Positions 26,525 to 37,631 of a stretch of 64,000 bases of DNA are shown here, piece after piece. The notes below the pieces were generated by a model. It saw nothing but the letters and a program-made list of their open reading frames with translations, was not told the DNA's origin and did not search any database. A program made the translations under genes and the position numbers. Numbering within the stretch: the stretch's first letter is position 1; every line of letters starts with the position of its first letter. This stretch comes from CAZQVN01 sp964596775. Its GTDB lineage: Bacteria > Eisenbacteria > RBG-16-71-46 > JABDJR01 > JAWXBZ01. The stretch is taken from assembly GCA_964596775.1 (NCBI GenBank), contig CAZQVN010000004.1, positions 62,001 to 126,000 on the forward strand, written 5' to 3'.

Positions 26525-28570
26525 CTAGCGGGAGGCGCCGAGCCGGCGCAGCGCCGAACGGTTGCCCGGCTCGATCTCGAGGGCCCTGCGGTACAGCGCC
26601 ACCGCCTCCTCCGGTCGCCCGGCCGCATCCAGGACCAGCCCGAGGTTGGTATACGCCTTCACGTAGCCCGGGTTGCCGGCGATCAGCGCGCGGTACAGGC
26701 TGTCGGCGCCGGCCAGGTCGCCGAGCTTGTACAGGCAGAGACCTATATTGTTGTCGAGGCTCGCCCGGTACGCGGGATCGTCCCCGGGGGCCGCGGACCG
26801 CAACGCCCGGTAGCCGGCCAGGGCCTCCGCGAAGTTTCCGTTCCTGTACTGCGTGGCCGCGTCCAGCTGGGCCGCGGCGTCCGCGGCCGCCGGGGTTTCC
26901 CCGGCGGCGGAACCACCGGCCTGGAACCGGCGCGCCTCGCCGAGGAGGCGCACCGCCTCGTTCGTGTTCCCCCGCCGCCTTTCCACGTCGGCGAGCGCGG
27001 CAAGGGCCGGCCCGTAGCGGGGATCGATGGCGAGCGACCGGCGCAGAAGGGCGGCGGCCGTGTCGAGATCGCCCCGCATCGTGTAGAGCGTTCCGAAGTT
27101 CAGGTAGTCGACCCGGAGCAGCGACTGGGCCCGGAGCAGCGGCGTCCGGACGTTGGTGAACACGGCCGCGACCGGCAGCATCACGAGCACGGTGACGAGC
27201 GTCCGGTGCTGGACGGGACTCCGGAGCGCGGCGACCGTTTTCGTGATCGCGGCGGCGCCGAAGATCAGGAGGACCGGCGCCGCGGTGATCCGGTATTCCG
27301 CGGACACGAAGAACAGCAGGCAGGTGACCAGCGGCACGGCGAGAAACAGGTGCAGGAGCAGGTGCTTCCTCCGCTCCCTCCAGGCGAGGACCATGCCGAG
27401 CATCCCCAGCGGCGCAATCCAGCCGAAACCCGGAATCAACAGGCGCAGCAGCGGCGCGTATTCCAGCGCAAAGTAGTAGTTCAGGTTCGTCGGCGATTCC
27501 GTGCGGTTCCAGAAGTAGTAGAACTTCCGGCCGAGCAGCTTCATCTCCTCCAGCGGATGTGCGAGCGCGAAGCGCACCCCCTCCTCGAAGAGGTAGCGCA
27601 CGCTTTCCGCCAGGGTCACGTCGCGGCCGAGCTTTTCCGCGATGGCGTCGCGGGTGCCCCAGACCTCGGACTCGAACGCGGCACTCCCGGTGAACTTCGG
27701 CATCACGTAGAGACCGGTGGCGTCCTCGTTGTGACCGACGTAGAACGCGGCGTAGTTGGCCGCCACCGGGACGACCTGCCCCTCGACCAGCGTGTTCCGG
27801 ACGGTCACCCCGACGAGCGGCAGCAGGGCCGCGGCGCAGAGCAGGGCCGCGTGACGGATCGCGCGCCCGCGCGGGGCGTGCATCACCAGGAACGGAATCG
27901 CCAGCGGCGCGAGGAGCAGGTTGTTGCCGCGGGCCAGCGCCATGAGCCCGATCGCGGCGCCGGCCGCCGCGACGGTCGGCGCCCGCGGATCGTCTCGCCA
28001 GGCATCGAGCGCCGTGATCGCCGCGAGCCCGTTGAACACGATGATCGTCGGCGTGAGCAGCGTGCCGGTGTAGAAGACCAGCGGGCCGTACAGCGCGGCG
28101 CCGGCCCCGGCGAGCAGCGCCGTGCCGCCGCCGAACAGGCGGCCGGCCAGGCGATGGATCATCACCACCGACAGCGCGCCGAGAACCGCCTGGACGACGA
28201 GCACGGCGGCCGGCCCGCCGGCCACGGCATAGACGGCGGCGAGGAACCACGGGTAGAGGATGTTCATGGAGTACACGTCCTCGCCGCGGAAACCGCCGGA
28301 CAGGATGAGCCGGGCGAGGCGATCGTAGGTTTCCGAGTCGATGAGGAGGATCTGCGTCAGCGGCGTGCCGGAAATCTGCGCGATGTGGACAAGGCGGATC
28401 GCGAGCGCCGCGAGGAACAGGAGGACCGCGGCGGGTCGGCTTCCGGCGGGTCGCGCCGGGGCAAGGCCGGCCCCGGCGCCGCGGCCGGAAGCCCCTCCGG
28501 GGGCGCTCGACGACTTCGCCGGGCCCGCCCCGCCGGGGACGGCCGCGGAACGCGGCTTCCGCCTAGTCAT
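26525..28570 (-). CDS. GT39-type glycosyltransferase fused to TPR repeats
   Basis: The 681-residue protein has a Pro/Ala-rich cytoplasmic N-terminus (about 1-45) and roughly ten membrane spans up to residue 450. The first external loop holds the acidic DSETYDRLARLIL motif typical of the PMT/ArnT (GT39) fold, and N-Y-Y-F-A-L-E-Y-A-P lies in a later loop. The last 220 residues are TPR repeats (LNFGTLYTMRGDLDTAAALL, NIGLCLYKLGDLAGADSLYR, AYTNLGLVLDAAGRPEEA). It probably transfers a sugar from a polyprenyl-phosphate donor to a protein or lipid on the periplasmic side. The start overlaps the release-factor-like gene by 8 nt. Confidence 0.8.
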   Translation of the reverse strand: MTRRKPRSAAVPGGAGPAKSSSAPGGASGRGAGAGLAPARPAGSRPAAVLLFLAALAIRLVHIAQISGTPLTQILLIDSETYDRLARLILSGGFRGEDVYSMNILYPWFLAAVYAVAGGPAAVLVVQAVLGALSVVMIHRLAGRLFGGGTALLAGAGAALYGPLVFYTGTLLTPTIIVFNGLAAITALDAWRDDPRAPTVAAAGAAIGLMALARGNNLLLAPLAIPFLVMHAPRGRAIRHAALLCAAALLPLVGVTVRNTLVEGQVVPVAANYAAFYVGHNEDATGLYVMPKFTGSAAFESEVWGTRDAIAEKLGRDVTLAESVRYLFEEGVRFALAHPLEEMKLLGRKFYYFWNRTESPTNLNYYFALEYAPLLRLLIPGFGWIAPLGMLGMVLAWRERRKHLLLHLFLAVPLVTCLLFFVSAEYRITAAPVLLIFGAAAITKTVAALRSPVQHRTLVTVLVMLPVAAVFTNVRTPLLRAQSLLRVDYLNFGTLYTMRGDLDTAAALLRRSLAIDPRYGPALAALADVERRRGNTNEAVRLLGEARRFQAGGSAAGETPAAADAAAQLDAATQYRNGNFAEALAGYRALRSAAPGDDPAYRASLDNNIGLCLYKLGDLAGADSLYRALIAGNPGYVKAYTNLGLVLDAAGRPEEAVALYRRALEIEPGNRSALRRLGASR

Positions 28571-29078
28571 CCGTGGGGCGTGAGGTGCGCAGGCGCTTGA
28601 TCCCGCTGCGCCGCTTCTTGCTCTCGAGACGCTTCTGGCGCGACGAGTACGTCGGCTTCGTTTTCCTCCGTTTCTTCGGCGGCGTCAGCCGCGCCACGAG
28701 CTTGCCGCGGAGCCGCGCCAGCGCGTCGAGGAGATTCCGCCGCTGCGACCTTTCCCGGCGGCCGATCACGACCAGGCCGCTCGGTTCGTGAACGAGGCGC
28801 ACCGCGGACATCGTCGTGTTCTTGTGCTGCCCGCCCGGGCCCGGAGCCTTGAACATCGTCACCCGGCACTCGGCGAGAAGGCCGTCGTCGTCCGCGGGCA
28901 GGCGGTAGTCGCGGCGGAACTCCGCGTCGGACGGCGGGGGGGACGCGGGGGTTCCGGCTCCGGCAGGCGGACGATCGCCGCCGGTGTCCGGGTTCCGCCC
29001 GTCGGCGCGGGCAGGGCGGGACGGGCGGGGGGCATCGATCGGATTTTCCGCGTCCTTTGTATTAGAATCGGAATTCAT
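28563..29078 (-). CDS. Peptide chain release factor-like protein (ribosome rescue)
   Basis: The 171-residue protein has a disordered Pro/Ala-rich N-terminus (about 1-65), then an RF-1 catalytic domain with the peptidyl-tRNA hydrolysis motif GPGGQHKNTTMSAVRLVH, and a Lys/Arg-rich C-terminal tail (PPKKRRKTKPTYSSRQK onward). It has no codon-recognition domain, so it resembles ArfB/ICT1/C12orf65-type factors, which free stalled ribosomes; the basic tail is the part that enters the empty mRNA channel. The ATG at 29078 is chosen because GGAG lies 7 nt upstream. The longer frame overlaps the divergent promoter region. Confidence 0.85.
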   Translation of the reverse strand: MNSDSNTKDAENPIDAPRPSRPARADGRNPDTGGDRPPAGAGTPASPPPSDAEFRRDYRLPADDDGLLAECRVTMFKAPGPGGQHKNTTMSAVRLVHEPSGLVVIGRRERSQRRNLLDALARLRGKLVARLTPPKKRRKTKPTYSSRQKRLESKKRRSGIKRLRTSRPTDD

Positions 29079-29167
29079 CGCTGGCTCCATGCCGGATTCG
29101 ATGCCGGATCGATCGAGACCGCGACCGGCACTCCTCTTTCGGCTTTCCAAGATACCACGGAGGATTC

Positions 29168-30271
29168 ATGAAGCGTCGCGACTTCGTCAGGAAGGCATTG
29201 ACCGGCGGCATCGCCACGACCGCGCTCGCGTCCTGCGCCTCGCCGGAGGAGAAAAACGTCGCGGTCCAGACGCAGCGAAGCGTTCAGTGGCGGCTGACCT
29301 CCAGTTTCCCCCGCGGCCTCGACGCGATCTACGGCGCCAACGACGTCATGGCCGCGCGCGTGTCGGCCATGTCCGGCGGGCGCTTCCAGGTCCACTGCTA
29401 CCCCGGCGGCGAGATCGTTCCCGGTCTCCAGGTGCTGGATGCGGTGCAGCAGGGCACCGTCCAGATGGGGCAGACCGCCAGCTACTACTACACCGGGAAG
29501 AATCCGGCGGTGGCCTTCGACGCCTGCGTGCCGTTCGGCCTCACATCGCGCCAGCAGACGGCGTGGCTTCTCGAACAGGGGGGGATGGACCTCCTGGCGC
29601 CCGTGTTCGCCGACTTCAACATCATCTCCATCCCCGGCGGGAACACCGGCGTCCAGATGGGCGGCTGGTTCAAGCGGGAGATCCACGGAACCGGCGACCT
29701 CAACGGACTCAAGATGCGGATCCCCGGCCTCGGCGGCGAAGTCATGGCCCGTCTCGGCGCGGTGGTCCAGGTCCTGGCCGGCGGCGACATCTTCCCGGCG
29801 CTCGAGCGCGGCGCCATCGACGCCACGGAGTGGGTCGGCCCGTATGACGACGAGAAACTCGGCTTTCACAAGGTCGCGAAGTTCTACTACTACCCGGGCT
29901 GGTGGGAGCCGGGACCGAACCTCTCCTTCTACGTGAACCGGGACGCCTGGGAGAAGCTCCCGGTGGAATACCGGGAGATCCTCAAAACCGCCTGTTCCGA
30001 AGCGGCCACCTCGATGCAGGCGCGCTACGACGCGTGGAACCCCGCCGCGCTCGGGCGCATCATCGAGTCCGGCGTGGAACTGCGGCCGTTCTCCGAGGAG
30101 ATCATGAACGCCGCGGCGGCCGCGTCTCGGGAGATCCTGGACGAGCAGGCGACGAAGGATCCCGTGTACGCGAAGATTTACGAAGCCTGGAAGCAGGCGC
30201 GGAAGGCGTCCTTCCGCTGGTTCGGCACCGCGGAGCAGATATACCAGGATTACGTGTACCCGAAGTGGTAG
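29168..30271 (+). CDS. dctP: TRAP transporter substrate-binding protein, Tat-exported lipoprotein
   Basis: The 367-residue protein matches the DctP/TakP family. The N-terminus carries a twin-arginine signal (MKRRDFVRKAL) followed by the lipobox ALASC, so it should be a folded-exported lipoprotein. The binding fold has family landmarks: GLDAIYGANDVMAARVSAMS, LKMRIPGLGGEVMARLG and GAIDATEWVGPYDDEKLGFH. The W-V-G-P-Y-D-D motif is typical of the TakP branch, which binds 2-oxo acids such as pyruvate. GGAGG lies 5 nt before the ATG. Its permease genes are not adjacent but lie 5-7 kb away on the other strand. Confidence 0.9.
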   Translation: MKRRDFVRKALTGGIATTALASCASPEEKNVAVQTQRSVQWRLTSSFPRGLDAIYGANDVMAARVSAMSGGRFQVHCYPGGEIVPGLQVLDAVQQGTVQMGQTASYYYTGKNPAVAFDACVPFGLTSRQQTAWLLEQGGMDLLAPVFADFNIISIPGGNTGVQMGGWFKREIHGTGDLNGLKMRIPGLGGEVMARLGAVVQVLAGGDIFPALERGAIDATEWVGPYDDEKLGFHKVAKFYYYPGWWEPGPNLSFYVNRDAWEKLPVEYREILKTACSEAATSMQARYDAWNPAALGRIIESGVELRPFSEEIMNAAAAASREILDEQATKDPVYAKIYEAWKQARKASFRWFGTAEQIYQDYVYPKW

Positions 30272-30296
30272 GAGGGCCGGCTGACCGGGGCGGGCA

Positions 30297-31712
30297 CTAT
30301 CCGAAGTGGCGGGGAACGCCTGCGGTTCCGGTGGCCCGCAGCGGCTCGAAGACCGCCGAAAAGTGCCGGAGCCGCGGTGAAGCCGACACGATCCGGAAAC
30401 CGCCGAGGCGTTCCCCGTACTCGGCCACCCGGATGATCCCCTCCGCCACGTAGTCGATGTGCGACTGCGTGTACAGGCGTCGGGGCAGTGCGAGGCGGAC
30501 CAGGTCCATGGCCGCCGCCGCTTCCGAGCCGTCCGCCTGGCGACCGAACATCACCGTGCCGATTTCGCAGCCGCGGATTCCCGCCTCGAGATAGAGCGCG
30601 TTGCACAACGCGATGCCGGGATAGGACAGCGGGGGGATGTGCGGAAGCATGGCCCTCGCGTCGATGTACACGGCGTGTCCTCCGGCCGGCTGCACGATCG
30701 GAACGCCGGCCGCCGCGATCTTCTCGGCCAGGTACTCCACGGAGCGGATGCGGTACTGAAGATAGGATTCGTCGACGACCTCCTCGAGCCCGCGGGCGAT
30801 CGCCTCGAGATCGTGGCCGGCCAGCCCGCCGTACGTCGGAAATCCCTCGGTGAGGATGAGCAGGCTTCGGCACTCCTCCGCCCAGGCATCGTCGTTCAGG
30901 GCCAGGAAGCCCCCGATGTTGGCCAGGCCGTCCTTCTTGGCCGACATCGTGCACCCGTCGGCCAGCGCGAACATCCCGCGGGCGATGTCCGCCGGCGACC
31001 GCCCGGACTGGCCGGGTTCGCGGATCTTGATGAAGTAGCTGTTCTCCGCGAACCGGCAGGCGTCGAGAAACAGCTTCACGCCGTACCGGTTGCAGAGGGC
31101 CCGCACGCTGCGCAGGTTTTCCAGCGACACCGGCTGGCCGCCGCCGGAGTTGTTCGTGACGGTGACCATGACCAGCCGGATCCGGTCTTTCCTTTCCTCG
31201 AGAAGGTTCTCCAGCGCCGCGAGATCCATGTTCCCCTTGAACGGATGGACGACGTGCGGGACCCGCCCCTCGGGGATCACGAGATCCACGGCCGTGGCGG
31301 ACTCCGCTTCGATGTTGGCCCGCGTCGTGTCGAAGTGGGTGTTGTTGACCACGATGTCGCCGGGCGACAGGATCGTGTGAAAGAGGATCCGTTCGGCGGC
31401 GCGTCCCTGGTGCGTCGGGATCACGTGCCGATAGCCGGTGAGATCGCGCACCGCCTCCTCGAAGCGGAAGTACGACGGGCTGCCCGCGTAGGATTCATCG
31501 CCGCGCATCATGGCGCCCCACTGCGCGGACGACATGGCGCCGGTGCCCGAATCGGTCAGCAGGTCGATGAGCACGTCATCGGAATGAAGACGAAACACGT
31601 TGTGCCCGGCCCGGGCGAGCGCCTGCTCCCGTTCCTCCGGGCTCGTGAACCGGATCGGCTCGACGGACTTGATCCGGAACGGCTCGATGATGGTGCTGAA
31701 GGGATCGTTCAT
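30297..31712 (-). CDS. tnaA: Tryptophanase (tryptophan indole-lyase)
   Basis: The 471-residue enzyme has the exact family length. It would cleave L-tryptophan to indole, pyruvate and ammonia using PLP. Visible landmarks are LIDLLTDSGTGAM, MRGDESYAGS, IPTHQGRAAE, the PLP lysine K260 in MSAKKDG, and GGHAVYIDARAMLPHIP. Position 384 lies in CEIG, where tryptophanases have Ile; tyrosine phenol-lyases have Arg in the matching MERG. This favours tryptophanase. The ATG at 31712 is used because the family begins here (PFSTIIEPFRIKSVEPI). The ribosome-binding site is weak and I see no TnaC-like leader. It sits between the separated parts of a TRAP transporter. Confidence 0.9.
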   Translation of the reverse strand: MNDPFSTIIEPFRIKSVEPIRFTSPEEREQALARAGHNVFRLHSDDVLIDLLTDSGTGAMSSAQWGAMMRGDESYAGSPSYFRFEEAVRDLTGYRHVIPTHQGRAAERILFHTILSPGDIVVNNTHFDTTRANIEAESATAVDLVIPEGRVPHVVHPFKGNMDLAALENLLEERKDRIRLVMVTVTNNSGGGQPVSLENLRSVRALCNRYGVKLFLDACRFAENSYFIKIREPGQSGRSPADIARGMFALADGCTMSAKKDGLANIGGFLALNDDAWAEECRSLLILTEGFPTYGGLAGHDLEAIARGLEEVVDESYLQYRIRSVEYLAEKIAAAGVPIVQPAGGHAVYIDARAMLPHIPPLSYPGIALCNALYLEAGIRGCEIGTVMFGRQADGSEAAAAMDLVRLALPRRLYTQSHIDYVAEGIIRVAEYGERLGGFRIVSASPRLRHFSAVFEPLRATGTAGVPRHFG

Positions 31713-31833
31713 CCGGCAATGGTGAACGGTTGCGTCCCCCGCCGTCCACGGTGAACAGCGCCCGTTCCTGCCGATTGTCATGTTCGCGGCGGATTCTTGC
31801 GCCCGGTGCGCCGACCGCACCGGGCGGGCGACC

Positions 31834-34065
31834 TCAATCGGCGAGCACGAGCCTCCTCACGGCCTGGAACTGTCCGGCCGTCAACCGATAGAAATAGACT
31901 CCGCCGGGCAGGGCGCCCCGCTCGAACGTCGCGGAATGCGTGCCGGCACGCTGCACGCGATCGACGAGCCGCGCGACCTCCCGGCCGGCAACGTCGAAGA
32001 CGCTCAGCGTCACGCGGGACTCGCGATCCAGCTCCCATCCGATCCGCGTGGACGTGCGCGCCGGATTGGGAACGCTGCGGTCCAGCCGCGCGACCGGTTC
32101 GACCGGGGCCGCGACGACGATGTCTGCGGAGCCGATGAGCCGCGCCGGGGACGAGGCTCCCTGCGCGAACAGGATGCTGGCGATGATCGCTTCCGCTTCG
32201 GCCACCAGACCGTCCGCTTCCGCATCGCTGAGCGGATTCCCGCGGAGCGCCTCCACCTGGTTGATGAACGCGTTCAGGTTGTTGATTGCCGGCGTGTAGT
32301 TCCCCTTCTCCCAGGCCTTGATGCCCGCGTTCAGTTTGGCCCGGAGCCCCATGATCTGGCCGGGATTCAGCGGAAGAATCGGCAGGTCGTCACTGATGTC
32401 GTCCATGGCGTCGGACGGAGACTGGATCGTGATGACCGCCGTGTCGTCGTCATCGAGCCCGCCCGCGTCGGTCACGGTCAGGGTTGCGGTGTACACGCCG
32501 GCCGCTGCGTACAGGTGGGAGACCATCACCCCGGTGTCGGTGGCGAGATCACCGAAATCCCACCCGTACCCGGAGATGTTGTCGTCCGGATCCGTGGAGG
32601 CGGACCCGTCGAAGTCGACGACCGTGCCGAGCAGCACTTCCTGGTCGGGCCCCGCGGCGGCCGACGGCGGCTCGTTCACGTCGTTGATCGTTACCCCGAG
32701 GGCCCTGGAAACGAACAGTCCGCCGCTGTCGGTGCTCCGGACCCGGACCGTGTAGTGGGAGCGGGCTTCATGGTTGAACACGACGGCCGACTTCAGCAGG
32801 TTTCCGGCGATCGTGAAGTCCCCGTTGTCGTCATCGCCGAGACCCGACACGAACACGTACGTGTGGGTGTCGCCGGCGTCGGGATCCACCGTGGTCAGCG
32901 TTCCGACCGTGGACCCGGCGGGCAGATTTTCGTCGATCGCGTTGCCGGACAGGGAGAGGTCGGTCGGCGGACCGTTCTCGGTGACGGTCACGACGAGCGC
33001 TCCGGCGTTCTCCGCCCCCTTGGAGTCGCGGACCCGCACACGAACGCTTCTCGGGCCGGTGGCGGCAAACATCGTCGCCGTCCGGAGCTTGTCACCGGAA
33101 ATCGAGAACGAGCCGTTGTCGGCATCTCCGGAGCCGGCGACCAGCGCGAACGTGAGCGGTGCGTCCCCTTCGGCGTCCGCGGCGGACAGAGTGCCCACGA
33201 CGGTTCCGGAGGGGGATCCCAGGCTGACCGTGGCGGGACTGAGGGTCGGCGGATCGGGAGGCGTGTTCGGGCGGGCCCGGACGTTGACCATGGCCGCCAC
33301 GCCCGGATGAACGATGCCGTTGTTGACGGTGTTCCAGCGCCAGGTCAGCGCAAGAGGATCCGCGCCCGGACCGTTGCTCCCGGCGCCGAGAAGATCGACG
33401 TCGGCCGATTCGTTTTCGTAGGACTTCATGTGACCGGCCGGGTCCTGGACGAACGGCCGCTGGTTCAGGTTCTCCTTCTTCGTGGACAGCACGCTGAACG
33501 TCTGGTCGGTGTCGTCCATCATGTTCACGGTCAGCGAGACCGCGTTGCCGGACGGGACCACCCCGGTGTTTCCCACGCTCGTGGGCGCCTTCGCGTCCGC
33601 GCATTCGTACCAGGTGGCGCCGATCACGGCGGAGGGAGTTCCCGACGTGAACGTCACCGTGATGTCGGCGGTCTGCGCAGGCGGATCGCCGAGGCTCCAG
33701 ATTTCGGCGCGGAAGCCGTGCTGGTCGATGCAGATGTCGCCGTTGCAGGCGCCGTCGCCGACCAGGTTGTCGGCGGGAAACGCCTGCGCGCCGAACGTCA
33801 CGCTCTGGACCTTGGCCCCGCCCCTGGCGGAGATCCCGACGACCAGCACCCGGTCGTTTCCGGAACCGACCGTGAACCCGGGGAGCACAACCGTTGAGCC
33901 CGTGCCCGAGGCGCCGGCGGTGGCCTTGACGACGGGCGCGGCGTGACCCGGGGCGGCCGGACAGGCCGCGAGCAGCGTGGCGAAGACGACAACGGGTATG
34001 TTCCACGGCCGGGGTTGGAAGCAGGCGAAGATCGCACTGGAGACGGATTTACGGATGGAATGCAT
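31834..34065 (-). CDS. Secreted surface protein with cadherin-like and PKD domains and FlgD-like C-terminus
   Basis: The 743-residue product has a signal region ending near PGHAAP, then a beta-rich N-terminal domain (45-250). Two cadherin-like repeats follow (about 285-390 and 390-485; pattern D-x-D-x-G-D, DNGDFTI, VRVRSTDSGGL). Next come a PKD domain (about 490-575; DFDGSASTDPDDNISGYGWDFGD), a helical segment rich in Asn/Ala (585-650) and the FlgD/Por-like end (SVPNPARTSTRIGWEL, PGGVYFYRLTAG). Asp-rich loops suggest calcium binding. It is likely an adhesin or surface structural protein. Confidence 0.75.
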   Translation of the reverse strand: MHSIRKSVSSAIFACFQPRPWNIPVVVFATLLAACPAAPGHAAPVVKATAGASGTGSTVVLPGFTVGSGNDRVLVVGISARGGAKVQSVTFGAQAFPADNLVGDGACNGDICIDQHGFRAEIWSLGDPPAQTADITVTFTSGTPSAVIGATWYECADAKAPTSVGNTGVVPSGNAVSLTVNMMDDTDQTFSVLSTKKENLNQRPFVQDPAGHMKSYENESADVDLLGAGSNGPGADPLALTWRWNTVNNGIVHPGVAAMVNVRARPNTPPDPPTLSPATVSLGSPSGTVVGTLSAADAEGDAPLTFALVAGSGDADNGSFSISGDKLRTATMFAATGPRSVRVRVRDSKGAENAGALVVTVTENGPPTDLSLSGNAIDENLPAGSTVGTLTTVDPDAGDTHTYVFVSGLGDDDNGDFTIAGNLLKSAVVFNHEARSHYTVRVRSTDSGGLFVSRALGVTINDVNEPPSAAAGPDQEVLLGTVVDFDGSASTDPDDNISGYGWDFGDLATDTGVMVSHLYAAAGVYTATLTVTDAGGLDDDDTAVITIQSPSDAMDDISDDLPILPLNPGQIMGLRAKLNAGIKAWEKGNYTPAINNLNAFINQVEALRGNPLSDAEADGLVAEAEAIIASILFAQGASSPARLIGSADIVVAAPVEPVARLDRSVPNPARTSTRIGWELDRESRVTLSVFDVAGREVARLVDRVQRAGTHSATFERGALPGGVYFYRLTAGQFQAVRRLVLAD

Positions 34066-34291
34066 GTGACCTCCCGAGGATGCGGAAACAGGATCGAACC
34101 TCTCAGGAGAAAACGCGGGAACGGCCCCGGACAGGACAGGAGACGTGAGACCCTCGTTCCCCGCCGACGACCCGGAAGCCCACCCCGACCGGCGGTTTCC
34201 GCCGCCCGAGGCACCCGCAGGCTGATATGCGGGGAATGAAACCCCTATACTCCCCGGTTTGCCGACATCCAGTCACTCCCGGGGAGTTTCG

Positions 34292-35535
34292 TTGACCGAT
34301 ACAGAGACCCACAGGCCGCCCCGCCGCGCGGCGATCGTCTTCATCTTCATCACCGTGGTTCTCGACATGCTGGCGCTGGGGATGATCATTCCGGTGCTGC
34401 CGCAGCTCGTCACCCATTTTCTCGGCGGCGACACGGCCCGGGGCGCGGAAATCTACGGGCTGTTCGTGACGACGTTCGCGTTCGTGCAGTTCATGGCGTC
34501 GCCGGTGCTCGGGGCGCTGTCCGACCGTTTCGGCCGCCGGGCGGTGATCCTCCTGTCCAACTTCGGCCTCGGCCTGGACTACATCCTGATGGCCGTGGCC
34601 CCGACGATCGGCTGGCTGTTCGCCGGGCGGGTCATCGCCGGGATCACCTCGGCCAGCATTCCGGCCGCCAGCGCGTACATTGCGGACGTCACGCCGAAGG
34701 AAAAACGGGCCGCGGCGTTCGGGATGCTCGGCGCCGCGTTCGGCATCGGGTTCATCTTCGGCCCGGCCGTGGGCGGGCTGCTCGGCGCCGTCGATCCGCG
34801 CCTGCCGTTCAAGGCGGCGGCGGGGTTGAGCCTCGCGAACGCGATGTACGGACTGTTCGTGCTTCCCGAATCGCTGCCGAGGGATCGGCGCGCCGCGTTT
34901 TCGTGGCGTCGCGCGAGCCCCGTCGGGGCGCTGTCGCTGCTGCGGTCGAACCCGGGCCTTTCCGGGCTGGCCGGCGTGATCACCATCTCCTACCTGGCCC
35001 ACGAGGTCCTGCCGGCCACGTTCGTGCTCTACGCCGGCTACCGCTACGGCTGGGGCGCCGGCACGGTGGGGCTCACGCTGGCGGCCGTCGGCGTCTGCTC
35101 GAGCATCGTGCAAGGGGGCCTTGTCGGGCCGGTCGTCCGCCGTTTCGGGGAGCGGCGGGCGCTGATGACCGGCCTCCTGTTCGGGGCGACGGGCTTCGCG
35201 ATCTACGGCCTGGCGCCCAGCGGACCGCTGTTCTGGATCGGCGTTCCGATCATGGCGCTGTGGGGCCTGACCGCGCCGGCGGCGCAGGGCCTGATGACGC
35301 AGCGCGTAGGCCCCACGGAACAGGGTCGCCTCCAGGGCACGCTGCACAGCCTGCGCGGCATGATGGGGATGGTCGGGCCGGGGCTGTTCACGCTCACGTT
35401 CGCCGCGTTCATCCGGAGCCCCGAGGGGTTCCACCTGCCGGGAGCGGCGTTCCTTCTCGCGGCGGCACTGCTGATGGGGGCGCTGGGGCTGGCGGCACGG
35501 GTGGCGCGGAACGAGACGGATCCACCCCCGGCTCT

Positions 35536-35539
<4 letters not shown>
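34292..35539 (+). CDS. MFS transporter, TetA/TCR-like drug exporter
   Basis: The 415-residue protein has 12 predicted membrane spans. The loop 2-3 motif GALSDRFGRRAVILLSNFG is the MFS signature found in TetA-like drug-proton antiporters. The antiporter motif region in TM5 (GMLGAAFGIGFIFGPAVGG) is also clear. The substrate cannot be read from sequence. The TTG at 34292 is preferred to the TTG at 34259 because GGGGAG lies 5 nt before it. The gene converges on dctM, and the two stop codons share one CTAG palindrome (35536-35539). Confidence 0.88.
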
Positions 35540-36854
<1,315 letters not shown>

Positions 36855-36858
<4 letters not shown>

Positions 36859-37421
36859 AGCCCTTCTCCCGCGGGATGCGTTTCGTCCGGGGCCGTTTCC
36901 GTTTCATCCCCCCGGAGCCGGGCCACCTGCCGGACGAGTTCGGCCACCCCCTGGAGCAGCACGAGAACGAAGCCGACGATGATCAGCGTCTTGACCGGGT
37001 AGCGCGGGAGTCCCCCCGGGTCCGGCGACATCTCGAGGACGTGCCACGAGTTGCGCACGGCCGGCCAGGACAGCACGATGGCCACGATGGAGAACGGGAT
37101 CAGGAACAGGGCCGTGCCGGCGACGTTGATCCAGGCCCTGGCCCGCGGCCCAAGCAGGCTGTAGACGGCATCGACCCTCACGTGCCCGTTGTGCTTCAGG
37201 GTGTGCGCCGCGCCGAGCAGGAATACGGCGCTGAACAGGTACCACTGGAGTTCGATGTAGATATTTGAACTCAAAGTGATTTTGATGTACCGTCCGAGGT
37301 AGCGAACGACCGCGTTCCAGGCTCCAAGCAGGACCATCACCGCCACGAGCCATGCGGCCAGCCGGCCGGTGACTTCGCTGACGGCGTCGATCGCACGGGC
37401 AAGGCCTTTCAAGGCGCCCAT
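36855..37421 (-). CDS. dctQ: TRAP transporter small permease subunit
   Basis: The 188-residue protein has four membrane spans and the conserved DctQ elements: WNAVVRYLGRY in the first helix region, ELQWYLFSAVFLLGAAHTLKHNGHVRVDAV, and WPAVRNSW. The ATG at 37421 is chosen because AAGGGGG sits 5 nt upstream and the family begins here. It is translationally coupled to dctM. The matching binding protein is most likely the one at 29168-30271. Confidence 0.92.
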
Positions 37422-37631
37422 CAAAACCCCCTTCGCCGGACACCCCCGGGTCGATGTCGATCCGTTCCAGGTCCGCCGGCCATCATCGACAGGAACGGCG
37501 AGACTAGCGGCTTCACCCGCGGGGCTCAAGAGCCGGCCACACTCCGCGAACCGGAGGCACCGGCCCGCTCACCGGCGGAAACGCAATGACGGCGGGGCCG
37601 GCGGGCATCACACAACCAGAAGGAGAAACTC

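Noticed and set aside
26372..28600. Plus-strand frame opposite the glycosyltransferase
   Set aside because: Arg/Gln/Asp-rich mirror frame with no domain pattern.
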